Origin: Blepharisma stoltei
Lineage: Eukaryota; Ciliophora; Heterotrichea; Heterotrichida; Blepharismidae
Assembly: GCA_914767885.1 (NCBI GenBank)
Contig: CAJZBQ010000056.1
Location: 1,008,001 to 1,072,000 of the forward strand
Reading direction: 5' to 3'
Length of the DNA: 64,000 nucleotides
Shown here: positions 1 through 12,500 of the stretch, one piece after another
Position numbering within the stretch: the stretch's first letter is position 1
Layout: each line of letters begins with the position of its first letter
The notes under the pieces: generated by a model
Database searches by the model: none
What the model was told of the DNA's origin: nothing
What the model saw: only the letters and a program-made list of their open reading frames with translations
Program-made: the position numbers and the translations under genes

Positions 1-1966
<1,966 letters not shown>

Positions 1967-2472
1967 AAATTAATTGATGACGTGATCATTTTAGTATGGT
2001 TAAAGCTTAATTTTCCACAAATTATGTGGCTGATTTAAGATCTGGCAAGGAAAAAGTTGATATTACGTCATAAGTTTTTATATTGGCTTGTAACAAAATT
2101 ATTTTGTTAGGTATTAAAAATTAAATAATTTATTTATTGAAGATTTGCTTATACGAATTCAGAATTACTTACCTTTATTTACAACTTTCATATTTAATTA
2201 ATTTATTTAATAAACTTTACACCAATATTTAGATAAATGAAATTTATAAGTCCTTATGATATTATAACTAAGCATAAATAGAAAAGCAATAAAAGAGATT
2301 TAAAAAGAATATTTTTAAAAACTCCTGATGATAAATTCCTCATTCTAGAATTACATCAATTATTAAATCGATTTAATTCAAAAGAGATGCGCCAAGCTTG
2401 CTAAATGTTTTATTAGTTCTTTTTTTAGTCAAAATTCTTAAAATATTGATGTTACATTTTATAAAAAGCTAA
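1967..2472. other. Intergenic between divergent kinase and BolA genes
   Basis: This stretch is AT-rich. A broken reading frame at about 2240-2400 (MKFISPYDIITKHK, stop, then KRDLKRIFLKTPDDKFLILELHQ) hints at an unrecognised small gene or relic, but no start-to-stop frame is intact. Confidence 0.4.
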
Positions 2473-2944
2473 ATGGTAAATTCAGACCAAGTTAAAGAAA
2501 GGATTCAAAATGCTATTCCTTGTGAAGTTCAGAAATAAATTGGTATAGTTGATAGATTGGGCTCATAAGCACAGAAGGTTGTGCTCATCCTAATGCAGCT
2601 GAGAGCAGGACTTCTGTACCTTTTTAAGTATACCTTCAGGTTTGGGAAACCTTAGAAGGGCGACCTTTTTTGAGTTAAGGTGGGCTACGGCTAGTGGGTT
2701 TACCCGCTTATGCCAGAATAACATTTAACTTAACTTAGCTTGTGAAGTCCTTGAAGTTGAAGACACAAGTAGTGGCTGTGGAAGTAGCTTTAGATGCCTG
2801 ATCGTTTCTCCTTCATTTATAGGTCAGCCTCTTCTACAGAGACATCGACTGATTTTCAATCTATTTGAGCAGGAAATGAAAACAGAAATTCATGCTTTTA
2901 ATCTCTCAACTCTAACCCCAGAGCAATATCAATCTCAAAGATAA
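2473..2944 (+). CDS. BolA-like protein
   Basis: After removal of a 220-bp insertion the gene encodes 83 residues from ATG 2473. The BolA hallmarks are visible: EVEDTSSGCGSSF, LIVSPSF, the LLQRHRLI helix and IHAFNLSTLTPEQY at the C terminus. Cytosolic BolA2-type proteins work with monothiol glutaredoxins in iron-sulfur and iron handling. The sequence is closer to BolA2 (short, FxGxPLLQRHR, TLTPEQ) than to the longer mitochondrial forms, and there is no transit peptide. The insertion falls between PCEV and LEVED. No TGA codon is used in it. Confidence 0.88.
2531..2750 (-). mobile_element. SINE-like element, family C, interrupting BolA
   Basis: Duplication CTTGTGAAGTTC (2519-2530) / CTTGTGAAGTCC (2739-2750). 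The right end shares a head (GCGGGTAAACCCAC on the reverse strand) with the element at 6341. The left end carries a tail like ATACCAATTTATTT on the reverse strand. There is no TA in either duplicate. Collapsing the duplication gives in-frame PCEVLEVED. Confidence 0.72.
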
Positions 2945-3112
2945 TTTACCAATCTTAATAGCCTGCTATATCTGCATTAATACATATCAATATAATGATT
3001 AATAAAATTTCGTCCTTCTTTATAATCATACCAAATCTCTCTTTAATTTCTAGTAAAATGCAATTTTGGTTAAGCTTTTTAGTTCAAAAATCATAATTTT
3101 AACATTTTATTA

Positions 3113-3370
3113 ATTCCCACCTTTAAATTGGAACAAAAATTCTAGTTCCAATTCTTGAGGGGTTAATTGTTAATTATTTTAAATTTTTCTTTTAAAAAAA
3201 ATTTTTTATAAATAAAAAGTATAAATTGACACAATGATTTTTAATTTTAATTCATTTTTATGATGAATTAATTCAAAAAATTACCATAAATTTCCTATTG
3301 AAAAAAATTTGTTCCAATTTAAAGGGTTACCCAAAAATGGAATTTTAACTATGCTTTGTTGAAGTGAGTA
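3113..3370. mobile_element. MITE-1 copy (intergenic)
   Basis: The ends are inverted: CCACCTTTAAATTGGAACAAAAA at the left, and a right part containing TTTGTTCCAATTTAAAGGG then ACCCAAAAATGGAATTTTAACTATG, bounded by TA near 3111 and 3369. The rest of 2945-3583 is AT-rich with no gene seen. Confidence 0.6.
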
Positions 3371-3583
3371 AGAAGTTTAACCTTTGCATTCGTCAAAATT
3401 ATTTCAATCTGTTCAGATGGAATAATATTTTAGTGCATTACAATAATTAATTTCTACATGATTTACTATAGACTTGATAGAAAGCGATATTATTATGTAG
3501 CGATAAATTAAATTGAAAGAAGCCTACATTAATTAAGTAACATTATGATCGTAAAGAATATAAAGTCTTTTTTTAATAGTTTT

Positions 3584-5575
3584 TTAATCTAATTTTTCTC
3601 TGATATTTGCTTCTAATTGACTCATAACATTAAGACAAAGCTCGTCTTGATAAGGGGAAGCAGCAATTTGCACACAAATAGGCAGCCCCTTACTTTTCTG
3701 CATATTTGTATTCATAACCTTTGTCCAGGACTCCTCAGTCTCTGGGTAAGATTGCTCATCTTCAGATATAATACCTATAGGTACATTGCCTACTGGGCAC
3801 TCTAATATACTAAATAGAGTAACATAAGCAAACCCCAGCTCTAATTTCTGATTTGACCCATGAATCATTGCTGGCACTGGATAAGGAGCAATTATGGCAT
3901 CAATTTCTAAATCAGCCCATTTCTTTAAAAAATCATTTCTGAGTTGCGTTGTTTTCTTCAGATGCTTTACAAATTCATAAGAATTGGTAACTGATGTTGC
4001 ATCAGAATATATTGAGTACTTATCTTTTATTCCAAAGGAGCAAGAAGCTTTCAAGGGATTATCTAAATTATCGACAAAAAGTTCGCACTCAGGCTCATTT
4101 CAGTATGAATATCTTCTAGAGTTCATTGTTTGGGCTATTATAGAAAAATTTACATCTTCTAAGCTTGGTGGCTGAATTTTAACTATTTCATGGCCTAATT
4201 TTCGCAAGGTTTCTTTGGCTACCTCAACAGCTCTAGCCATACATGCAGGCAAAGGCCAGTATTCATCGCTATCTAAAGGAAAAATTTGAAGTTTGGGGCG
4301 TAACTTCCATTTTCACGATAGGAAGTAGTCTGAATGATCTAGGTTTTGCCTGTAAATTTTGCTGGGCTTTTCTACTCTGAGCCCCCTTTTTTCCTTGAGG
4401 TCAAATCCAATCCTGAAAGTGGAATAGGTGGGGTTCTGTGCACTACCTGAATTGCTTAATATTTACTTCTGTCCATTTCTGGCTGGGAAATCCTTGCCGG
4501 ATATAATGTTTGAAGGAAGTCAGCGAAGCCGATCACGAAGCGGTGAAACGCCATATTTAATTATGCATTCATCGCTATCAATATATCCAATTTTTAATTT
4601 TCTTTGGTCCCTATACTTCTCTTCATTTCAAGGCAGTGGAGGTATTGACAAATCTCTTTGATGCATATATTTATCACAAATTGCTTCCATATAAACCACA
4701 CAGTCATCAACAACTTTGCCTATAGCTCCAAAAGAAACATTAAGGCATGGAAATCCGACAGTATACCCAAAAGGGCTAACTGCTGAAATTCTTTTAGGCG
4801 TAGCTCTAAATCCAGCTAATCCACAAAATGATGCTGGTACTCTTATGCTCCCAACTAAATCGTCACCAATTCCTAGAGCTGAGCAGCCTAAGGATACTAA
4901 TGCAGCTACTCCTCCACTTGATCCACCTGGAGTGCGGTCAATATATTGAGGATGAAGTCCTCTTTTTGTAAAATTATTGAAAAGCTCATATGACTTTAAT
5001 CCTTGAGGGACTGCAGCTAATGCATAAATAATAGCCCCTTGGCTTCTTAGAGCTTCTACATGTAAAGCATCTTCATTTTGAATATTTTTGTAGTGTTTTA
5101 CCCAACCGCATGTATTTATCATTCCTTTAACTGAGAAATTGTCTTTTGATACGATAGGGATACCATGCAAAATCCCACGTTTATGGCCTTGCTTTAATTC
5201 TTCATCAAGAGTTCTAGCTTCTTTTAAAGCTTCTTCCACTTTAACATCGCTAATGAGGTTTCTAATTAGAGCATCCTTTGCAAGAATTTTTAGATAAGCT
5301 AGCAAAATCTGCTCTGAAGTGAAATCACCTTTGTCTAGACCTTCTCGAAGCTCGCTTAGGGTAGAAGAAGCTATTTTTACCTGAAGCTCTTTTGGAACTT
5401 CAGGGAGTAGCTGTCCTTGAATATGCCATTTAAGCTCTTTGATTCTTCTTTTAGCTTTTGATCTCACTCTGCGCTTTCTTTGTTGATTTCTTCCATCGAT
5501 AGTTAAGATTGTAATAAATGCTCCGATGGCTGCAAAAGCTAGTTTTGAATAAAGAATTTCAATTCATTCGTGCAT
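3584..5575 (-). CDS. FAAH-like amidase-signature hydrolase
   Basis: The start at 5575 gives MHEWIEILYSK... with an N-terminal hydrophobic segment (LAFAAIGAFITILTI) followed by a basic stretch, as in membrane-anchored fatty acid amide hydrolases. The amidase signature is intact: catalytic Lys in IVSKDNFSVKG, TPGGSSGG with the cis-Ser, and the nucleophile region GIGDDLVGSIRVPASFCG. Length after removal of a 306-bp insertion is 561 residues, typical of FAAH. TGA encodes Trp at residue 4 and elsewhere. The hydrolysed amide is not predictable. Collapsing the 13-bp duplication in DSDEYWPLP restores the frame. Confidence 0.9.
4274..4579 (+). mobile_element. SINE-like element, family A, copy 2, 5'-truncated
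   Basis: A perfect 13-bp duplication ATTCATCGCTATC (4261-4273 and 4567-4579) flanks it. It has only the 3' half of family A, ending AACGCCATATTTAATTATGC just before the right duplicate. A fixed 3' end with a truncated 5' end is the signature of target-primed reverse transcription. Confidence 0.82.
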
Positions 5576-6103
5576 GACTGCTAATAAATAAATAAATTTA
5601 ATGAAGGAACTATACTTTATTATGCTTAATAATTAAAATATCGTTATTTGGAATTATGCTATCTGGGACAAGAATATTTCTTTTTATCAATTTATTCTGA
5701 GATATATTATATTTTTCATTATTGGCTTGTTAGACTGGCATGGTGCCATTAGAAATTTCCCAGGAAGAGTTTTTTCTTCTAATTTTGATTATGGGGATTT
5801 GTTTTACTGCCAAAATTTTATCTGTCTCTACCTGAAGCAAGACCCTGAAAGGGGCAGTGTGGGACTTGGAGCCTTAGAAATGTAATTTTTGAAAAATCCT
5901 ATCAATATGTTCAGCGGAAGTTATAATCTTTAGAGTCTCTTATCAAATTAAAGGCTAGCGTTTTAAGTGATCAAGGCCACTCATCATAATAAATATGATA
6001 CAGCTATTATCTAAATAAGTATTATTTGTTGCAAATATATTTTAAATTAATGATAAGTAAAAAGAATACTTAAATTTTTTTACTTTGTATTAAATTTTAA
6101 GGA
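5576..6103. other. Intergenic between amidase and ODC
   Basis: About 530 bp, with no open frame of note. A slightly less AT-rich patch at 5720-5880 has no recognised similarity to the other repeats here. Confidence 0.4.
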
Positions 6104-9036
6104 TTATTCAATAGAGCATGACTCTTCTGTAATATAGAGTTTAGTATGCGTAGCCATTTGAATTCCATTAAAATCAGTTGCTAATGAAGCAGTGTACCCT
6201 CCCATAGTATCAAAAGCAATTTTATCTCCAATTTCAACGACTGGGAACTCGCATTCAGTAATTTTATCGTCTCCATCACAAGTAGGCCCATAAAATGCAG
6301 AATTATATTTTGGAGGATCTTCTAAACTCCCCAAATATATATTTAAACTTAAATGCTAAACTAGCCATAGCGGGCAAACCCACCCGCCTTTGCCTCATCT
6401 TGGCTACAAAATAGTCTCCTCCTTCGCCCCACGAAATAAAAGAGGAAGCAAGGTTGCCATTTTGGATTTCCGATCTGAGCCACCTCTCTAAGGGATTAGC
6501 TCCCACTAGAGCAGAGTCACCTCCAGTAGAGTGCTCCAATAGTCCCGACAAGTGAAGACCATGCAATAGGCAAAAACTGTCTAGCCCATCTGGCAGGAAC
6601 AGGAAAACCTTCGGGGAGAAAGAAAACTTCCCTCTTCGACAATCATCCCGAAGCCTGAAGGCCCTTCAAAAGGGAATGAGGTCCTGTTTTAGCTTAATCA
6701 GGATGGTTCCTATCTGCTCCATAGATGTGCCTCGGAGTCCAATTTCCGTCACTTCACCATTTTATTTCTCTCCAAATATATGGGAATGGCTTCATTATCT
6801 TCAGCTAAGGGTAGATGACAAAATGTTCCATTGATTCCATCAGAAATGACATAATCAATTTTCATTACTCCATCAAACACTCTTGTCCTCTTTCCTACAA
6901 CAGTAAAACAGCTAGAAACTACTGAAGCAGAAAAATATTTCCCAGGCTCAGCAATAACTGTAATATTTTTCCCTCCAAAAAATTCTTCAATACCATGATT
7001 TATATCATTTGCCGCGTCTTCAAAATATTTCTCGACAAATCCTCCTCCAACATCTAGCAATTTCATATCAAATCCATATTCCTCACTCCCCTTCAATGGG
7101 TGAGTAAACCATTAAATTATTCTTCTCTTTGAAAAAAAACCTTATGAGTAAAAAAATATTCCTATTTTTTAATATGCAATTAATCAAATTTATCTGTTGT
7201 TCATTCTTTTAATTTTTAAGCATATATTTATAAATTAGATTGCACTTAATTTTCAAATTTTGTATATGAGACTCTTTGAAATTTTGAAAAGCAATTCTTT
7301 GTGAGCTAGTGAAAAATGTTGCTCATTCACGGAAAGGGAAGTCAGCTATTTTCCATACATCACTGGCTTTTTGGATTGCTTTATAATAAGCATTCGTATT
7401 TTTAACAGAATGGCCTACATAAAAGCTAACACCTACAATAGAAAGTCCAAGCTGGACTGCACATTCCAGAACTGTTCTATATTCGCTTTTTAAGACGCCA
7501 AATCTTTTATTATATTGAGCATTAGCTTCTTCATCGCCTCCAGCAATCCTAAGCACCAATTTTAAGTCTCTAAGCCCAAAATTCGCAATTTTTTGTAGCT
7601 CTTCTATATACATTAAAATGGACATATTATCAAATACCCTCTTGGCGCAACGGTTCAGACCTTATGGAAACGGAGAACTGGGACAGAGTTCGAGTCGAAA
7701 AGCAATTGCAGCCTTAGTTAATACGTATCCGGGTAGGCTTTGGCTGCCTTCCTACGGTTGGAAATGGAGGTGCTCGGCAATGTCCCTTGGATCCAAGGAC
7801 TCATGGGCATTCTTCAACCGAGAAACTGGGTATTCGGCCCAGGCCATATCGGAGCAGTCTTTTTTCTGTAGCTGTCGAAGGAACCCGACAGACTCCAAGG
7901 AGTTGATCATGAAGAGTCAGAAGTACAGGAAGAGACCTCGCTTTTCCGAGGCTAGACCCTGGGTTAGAATCGAGAAGCGGTAGAACTTTCCGCATGGAAA
8001 GTCTTGGTGACTGCGTCACCAATATGACTAGCACCTGACTTTAAATAGCCTAACCTGCTGTAGCTCTTCTACACAATCAAAAGTGGTGTATTTGACTCCT
8101 AGGCTAGAAATAGCTCTTAATCATTCCCCTTTAAATATGAACAAAAAATCCTGCTCTACTTAAAGGGGTGCTAATTTTTTTTGAATATATTAAATTTTTA
8201 TAAAAAAATAAAATAATAAGTTCACAATATTAAAATGGCAATTAGAGTAAAGGTTATTCCCTACAGCTCAACTTATTTGAAGAGACTCATGATCTCTAGA
8301 AGGTTGAGCTAAAAGAGAAGTTAACCTGAACCGATACTTGCTCAGGCAGAGAATCCTAGGAGCTGTTGCAAGTTGTCAAGTCTAAGGGTCGGCCCGTTTT
8401 TCCACTGTTACTCACAGTTGGGCTTGTACGTAGCGAATACAATTCAGAACTGGATGAATTTAGAGGAATAATAGAATTCAATAAACTTAAACTTAAAAAT
8501 ATAAGTTGAATGCAATATTTAGGAAATCAGTGAAAACTGCTTAAATAATATTTTTCTTCAACATTTCCATTGAATTAGGTCAAAACTAATTCTCATTTTC
8601 ACAATTGAAAAAAATCTTCTTACAAAAAAATGGAAATTTTACTGATCTTTTGTCTAATTTAAAAAGGGGGATTTAGTTCAGCTGGAGACTTAAATGTTTG
8701 AGCACAGATAATGTCTGCCTCGAAATTTATGCTTGCGTGCTGTGCTGCTAATTCTAATTCTTTTCTGCTTGCACAGTCGAATCCTGCTCCTAAAGAGGCT
8801 AGCTTTGAAATGATTTCAGGGTCTGGATTTGATTTTACTGCATAATAAGGCCTGACTGATGGAAGTTTCTGATATCATCTGTCCAAAAGGAACTTTAATT
8901 TGGGCAAATTATAAAGAGCGACATTAGTTTCTGTGAATTCTCTATTTTGAAAAATATGATTGAAAAGGTCTTTGGTGGACGATTCATCATTTATTTTTAG
9001 CTTCCATCCATGATCGTCTTTAATAACCTTGTTCAT
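6104..9036 (-). CDS. Ornithine decarboxylase (PLP-dependent)
   Basis: The gene starts at 9036 (MNKVIKDDHGWKLK) and encodes 403 residues after removal of four insertions. Visible: the PLP-lysine motif YYAVKSNPDPE (Lys68), GFDCAS, SFYVGHSVK, LLDVGGGF, the phosphate loop AEPGKYF, and GPTCDGDDKI with the catalytic Cys of eukaryotic ODC, so an active enzyme is expected. It catalyses the first step of polyamine synthesis. TGA encodes Trp in LLDRWYQK. Insertions: 6341-6781, 7086-7344, 7609-8073 and 8120-8675. The spacing IICAQTFKSPAEL to TTFD after excision equals that of known ODCs. Confidence 0.93.
6341..6781 (+). mobile_element. SINE-like element, family C/D, interrupting ODC
   Basis: The duplication is CCAAATATAT (6331-6340 / 6772-6781), extendable to CTCCCCAAATATAT / CTCTCCAAATATAT. 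The 441-bp unit ends with the tail CACTTCACCATTTTATTT. Its head resembles the element at 2531. Collapse gives IPIYLGSLEDPPKY in frame. Confidence 0.78.
7086..7344. mobile_element. MITE-2-type IES with TCA boundaries in ODC
   Basis: The ends resemble MITE-2: ACTCCCCTTCAATGGGTGAG at the left and TTGCTCATTCACGGAAAGGG at the right. The repeat at the junction is TCA (7083-7085 / 7342-7344), not TA. Excision gives VWKIAEEYGFDMKLLDVGGGF, as in other ODCs. Confidence 0.7.
7609..8073 (-). mobile_element. SINE-like element, family B, copy 1, interrupting ODC
   Basis: Duplication TGTAGCTCTTCTATA (7594-7608) / TGTAGCTCTTCTACA (8059-8073). The 3' tail at the left end reads CCATTTTAATG on the element strand. 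The body matches 57952-58461 and 33415-34042, for example CTTGGATCCAAGG and CGCCAAGAGGG. A CTTCTCGATTCTAA segment near the 5' end resembles a pol III B box. The long open frames inside it are incidental. Confidence 0.82.
8120..8675. mobile_element. MITE-1 IES in ODC, carrying a nested SINE-like insert
   Basis: TA boundaries are at 8118-8119 and 8674-8675. The ends are ATTCCCCTTTAAATATGAACAA and TTTGTCTAATTTAAAAAGGGGG. Excision gives SPAELRAISSLGVKYTTFD in frame. The 556-bp size is explained by the element nested at about 8232-8519. Confidence 0.72.
8232..8519 (-). mobile_element. SINE-like element nested in a MITE-1 IES
   Basis: Possible duplication ATAAGTTCACAATATT (8216-8231) / ATAAGTTGAATGCAATATT (8501-8519). 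The tail on the element strand is GCCATTTTAATATTG. The duplication is imperfect, so the ends are approximate. Confidence 0.5.
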
Positions 9037-9593
9037 TTTATTTCAATATTGTTTCCACAACTATCATTTATCTCACCTAATTTATTTGCAATAATGGATT
9101 GTTATATTAATTAAATTATGGCTTTTTAGAATTTTTAATCATAAATTATATATAAAATTCTTATAATTTTTTGTTTTCCAAATATAGTTTAAATAATCAG
9201 TTTAACTATCGTTTTGCTCAATTCAGCTCTTTTCAAAATTGAATAGTTAAGGAATTTTTTTGCATTTTAAATAGTAAAAAAGATATAATTCCAGAATCTG
9301 AAAAAAGTTACACTTCAACAGGATTAAAGTATAGCCAAAAAAAACAACAGCAAAATAAACCTGTATTATATTCAAGAGATCTTAGTTGTTTTTATGGGGT
9401 AATTGCTATAAAAAATTATTTGAAACAGCAAAAAGAAATATATTATTTTAGGTTTTTAGAATCTACTACACAACAATATTTTGGATAAATCAAACATAAT
9501 AATATTTATCAAAGGTAAGATTGCCAGTGTTTTTTGCCTTATTCTCCATTTTAATGCAGAAATTTGCCAAATTTATTTAGGCTAATAATAAAA
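9037..9593. other. Intergenic between divergent ODC and Cys-rich genes
   Basis: AT-rich, presumably holding both promoters. No repeat ends or open frames were recognised. Confidence 0.45.
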
Positions 9594-12500
9594 ATGCTGC
9601 AGCTTCTTGCAATTTCGGTTTTCTTCTTTGCTTTCCGATCCAAAGCTACTTTTTCAGAAGAGACTCAAGATAATTCGCAAAATAATGAAGATCTTTTGCA
9701 TTCTGTGGTCAAAACCTTACTTACTAACGGCCCTATTTCCAATATCACCCAAAGTGAAGAACTTTTCTATAATACTCCAAGGGAACTTCTAGGTTCATGC
9801 GGGCAAGGATTATACAATGCTTCAGGGACATGCAATCACTGCGGCGCATTATGCTTGTCCTGTGCTGACGCTACTGGAATATGCAACGCATGTAATGACC
9901 CATTCAAAATGACGCTGAACCAAACCGACAACTCTTTATCCTGTCAATGCATTGGAAATCAAATCCTAAACCAAACTAACTGCACTTGTCCAGAATCTAC
10001 TTTCTTTAATGGGACATTTTGTGACCATTGCAACCAAACTTGTGGAGACTGCAATAACCCTCACAACTGTACTAAATGTAGAGACCCAATAATGGTATTA
10101 ACAGTAAAAGGAGACTGTGTTTGTCCAAGCAATGCCTTTATGAACTCAACTTTTCAGTGCCAGCTATGTCCAAACGGAACAGTCTTTAATGGGACTGAAT
10201 GCACTCCGTGCAATAAATGTGACGAATGCATAGACCCAAAGATGAATAAAACTCAGGATGGCTTTTGTGTCTGCCCTGAAAATACATTTTTAAGCCCAGA
10301 AGGACACTGTGAAAGATGTGGAGAACTGTGCCATTCTTGTATTGATGCTACTCATTGCTTAGAATGTGTTGGAGGCTCGATATTAAATAGCACAGCTAAC
10401 TCAACTGTTTGTCATTGCCCTGATCAAACATTTTCGAATGGAACTGATTGTGCGCCTTGTAAAAACTGCACTGGGTGTTCTGACCCTATGATGGTTTTGA
10501 CTCTTGATGGAAGTTGCATTTGTCCAAATGGTACTTTTCTTAACGCAGCAGGACATTGTGACAAATGTGGACCATTATGTGATTCTTGCACAAGCCCTAA
10601 TCATTGCTTACATTGTGCAGGAAATTCCACCCTTAGCCAAAACTCCACTTCTGCTGTGTGTCTTTGTCCAAATGGAACTTATAACGATGGATTCAACTGC
10701 TGGTCTTGTGATGGATTTTGTGGCCACTGCTCTGATGATATAACTTGCCTAAACTGCTCTCATCCCCATATGTTTGTAAATGAATTTAATGTTTGCCAAT
10801 GCTTAGAAGGCTTCTTTTGGAACGAAACAGATTGCCAACCTTGTGGCAGGAACTGTAAAAGCTGCACAAATGACCATAATAATAAATGGCTGCATCGGAA
10901 TAAGTTTTCTTTTAAAGTCTTTCCATCCTTCACAATTTTAATATTATCCCTTTGATCATTTATCCAGCTATGCCAAAATGCCCAATGTATAGAATGGTAG
11001 TCTATAGCACTTGGATTTAGGAAGAATAGGGTTTTGCTGCTTGAGACTATCGAAAAAGGAAAGAATCTTAATAGAGTATGTGCAGGAGTCAAGCGAAGAA
11101 AGAGGCAATGCTTTCCATGAGATTTTATGTTTGGCGTTTTGTTCCAATAGAAAGGGCATGACAAGTAGCTTAGGAAGAGATGAGCTCTGAGTTAAAAGGT
11201 GGGTCTGTATGGAAATTTAAAACGTTCTGGAGCCGAATGACACACTAAGCACTAAATAATTAAGAAAGCACAAATGCAACCACATGCAATGAATGCATGG
11301 ACAAGTCAATGGATATTCTTTCTGATCACCCAGGCTCATGCTCTTGTGGGCTTTCTACTTATGATAACGGCACTGACTGTATCCATTGTGGACACTTATG
11401 TGGCAATTGCACAAATACGACTGTATGTTTGTCATGCATTGACCCAGACACTATGAGTTTCAATCAATCCAACCCTGGCTCTTGCATGTGCAACTCCTCA
11501 ATGGCAGACAACGGCACCTCATGTGAATTCTGTCCTGCTGGAACTTATTTAATTAATAATACCTGCAAAATCTGTCAAGATAACAGCTGCGAAGTCTGTT
11601 CAGGATCTGAGACAAGCCAATGCACAAAATGTTTCAGCACCCATATACTTAACCTTCCTTTAAATCGGAGTAAAAAATCTTGCTCAAATTAAAGGATTTA
11701 AAAAGTTTTTCATAGATAAAAAATTTTCTATTAAAAAATACCCAAAAAATGGAAATTTTACCTATATGTTGTTTCGATTTAAAGGAAAGGTAAGAATAAT
11801 GTGTGCACACAATGCCCTGTAGGTAACTTTTCAAGTGATGGAACTACATGCATTTCATGTGAAGACGCTGGCTGCAAAGTTTGCAATGGAACTGGAACTG
11901 GGCAATGCTTGCAATGTACTGAGCCACATAAGTTTATATTAAATGGAACTTGTCAAGACTGTCCTGATAATTCTTTTCCAAATCTTGATGGAAAAACGTG
12001 CGGGAGATGCAATGATACTGACTGCAAAACCTGCCATGATGGAAGACCTGGCCAATGCACTGAATGTTTGACGTTAAATAACTCAATTGTTAACGGGACT
12101 TGTCACCCATGCGCCCCAGGATTCTTTTCAAATGAAAACGGTTTTAATTGCACGAAATGCCAAGATACGAATTGCACTGCATGTGAGGGAGCTGGATCGA
12201 ATACATGCATGCTATGCAATAATCCTTATTTCCTCGATCAAAAGAACTGCACTTTATGTCCAAAAGGTCAATATTCAGATGGGCTGCAATGTCATACATG
12301 TGAGGATACTAATTGTACCAAATGTGCAGGAAATGGTACAGAGACTTGCTTACTTTTTTTTAAGCTCATTAAATATATAAATTTAATATAAACATTTTAA
12401 TTGTATAACTTAACTTGAAAATAATAAGTTTTTGACTGAAAAATAGCAAGAAATCTAAGAGAGTTAGAATGTGAAGTCAATCTCTTTTTAGTCAAAGGCA

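Noticed and set aside
6303-6566. 87-codon reverse ORF
   Set aside because: It is a fusion of the ODC frame with SINE sequence across the insertion boundary.
7618-7983. 121-codon plus-strand ORF in the ODC region
   Set aside because: It lies wholly within SINE family B copy 1, has repeat composition, and is not conserved in the other two B copies.
9564-9593. Upstream extension of the REJ/GPS gene
   Set aside because: The extension begins with TTG, not ATG. ATG 9594 starts a good signal peptide.
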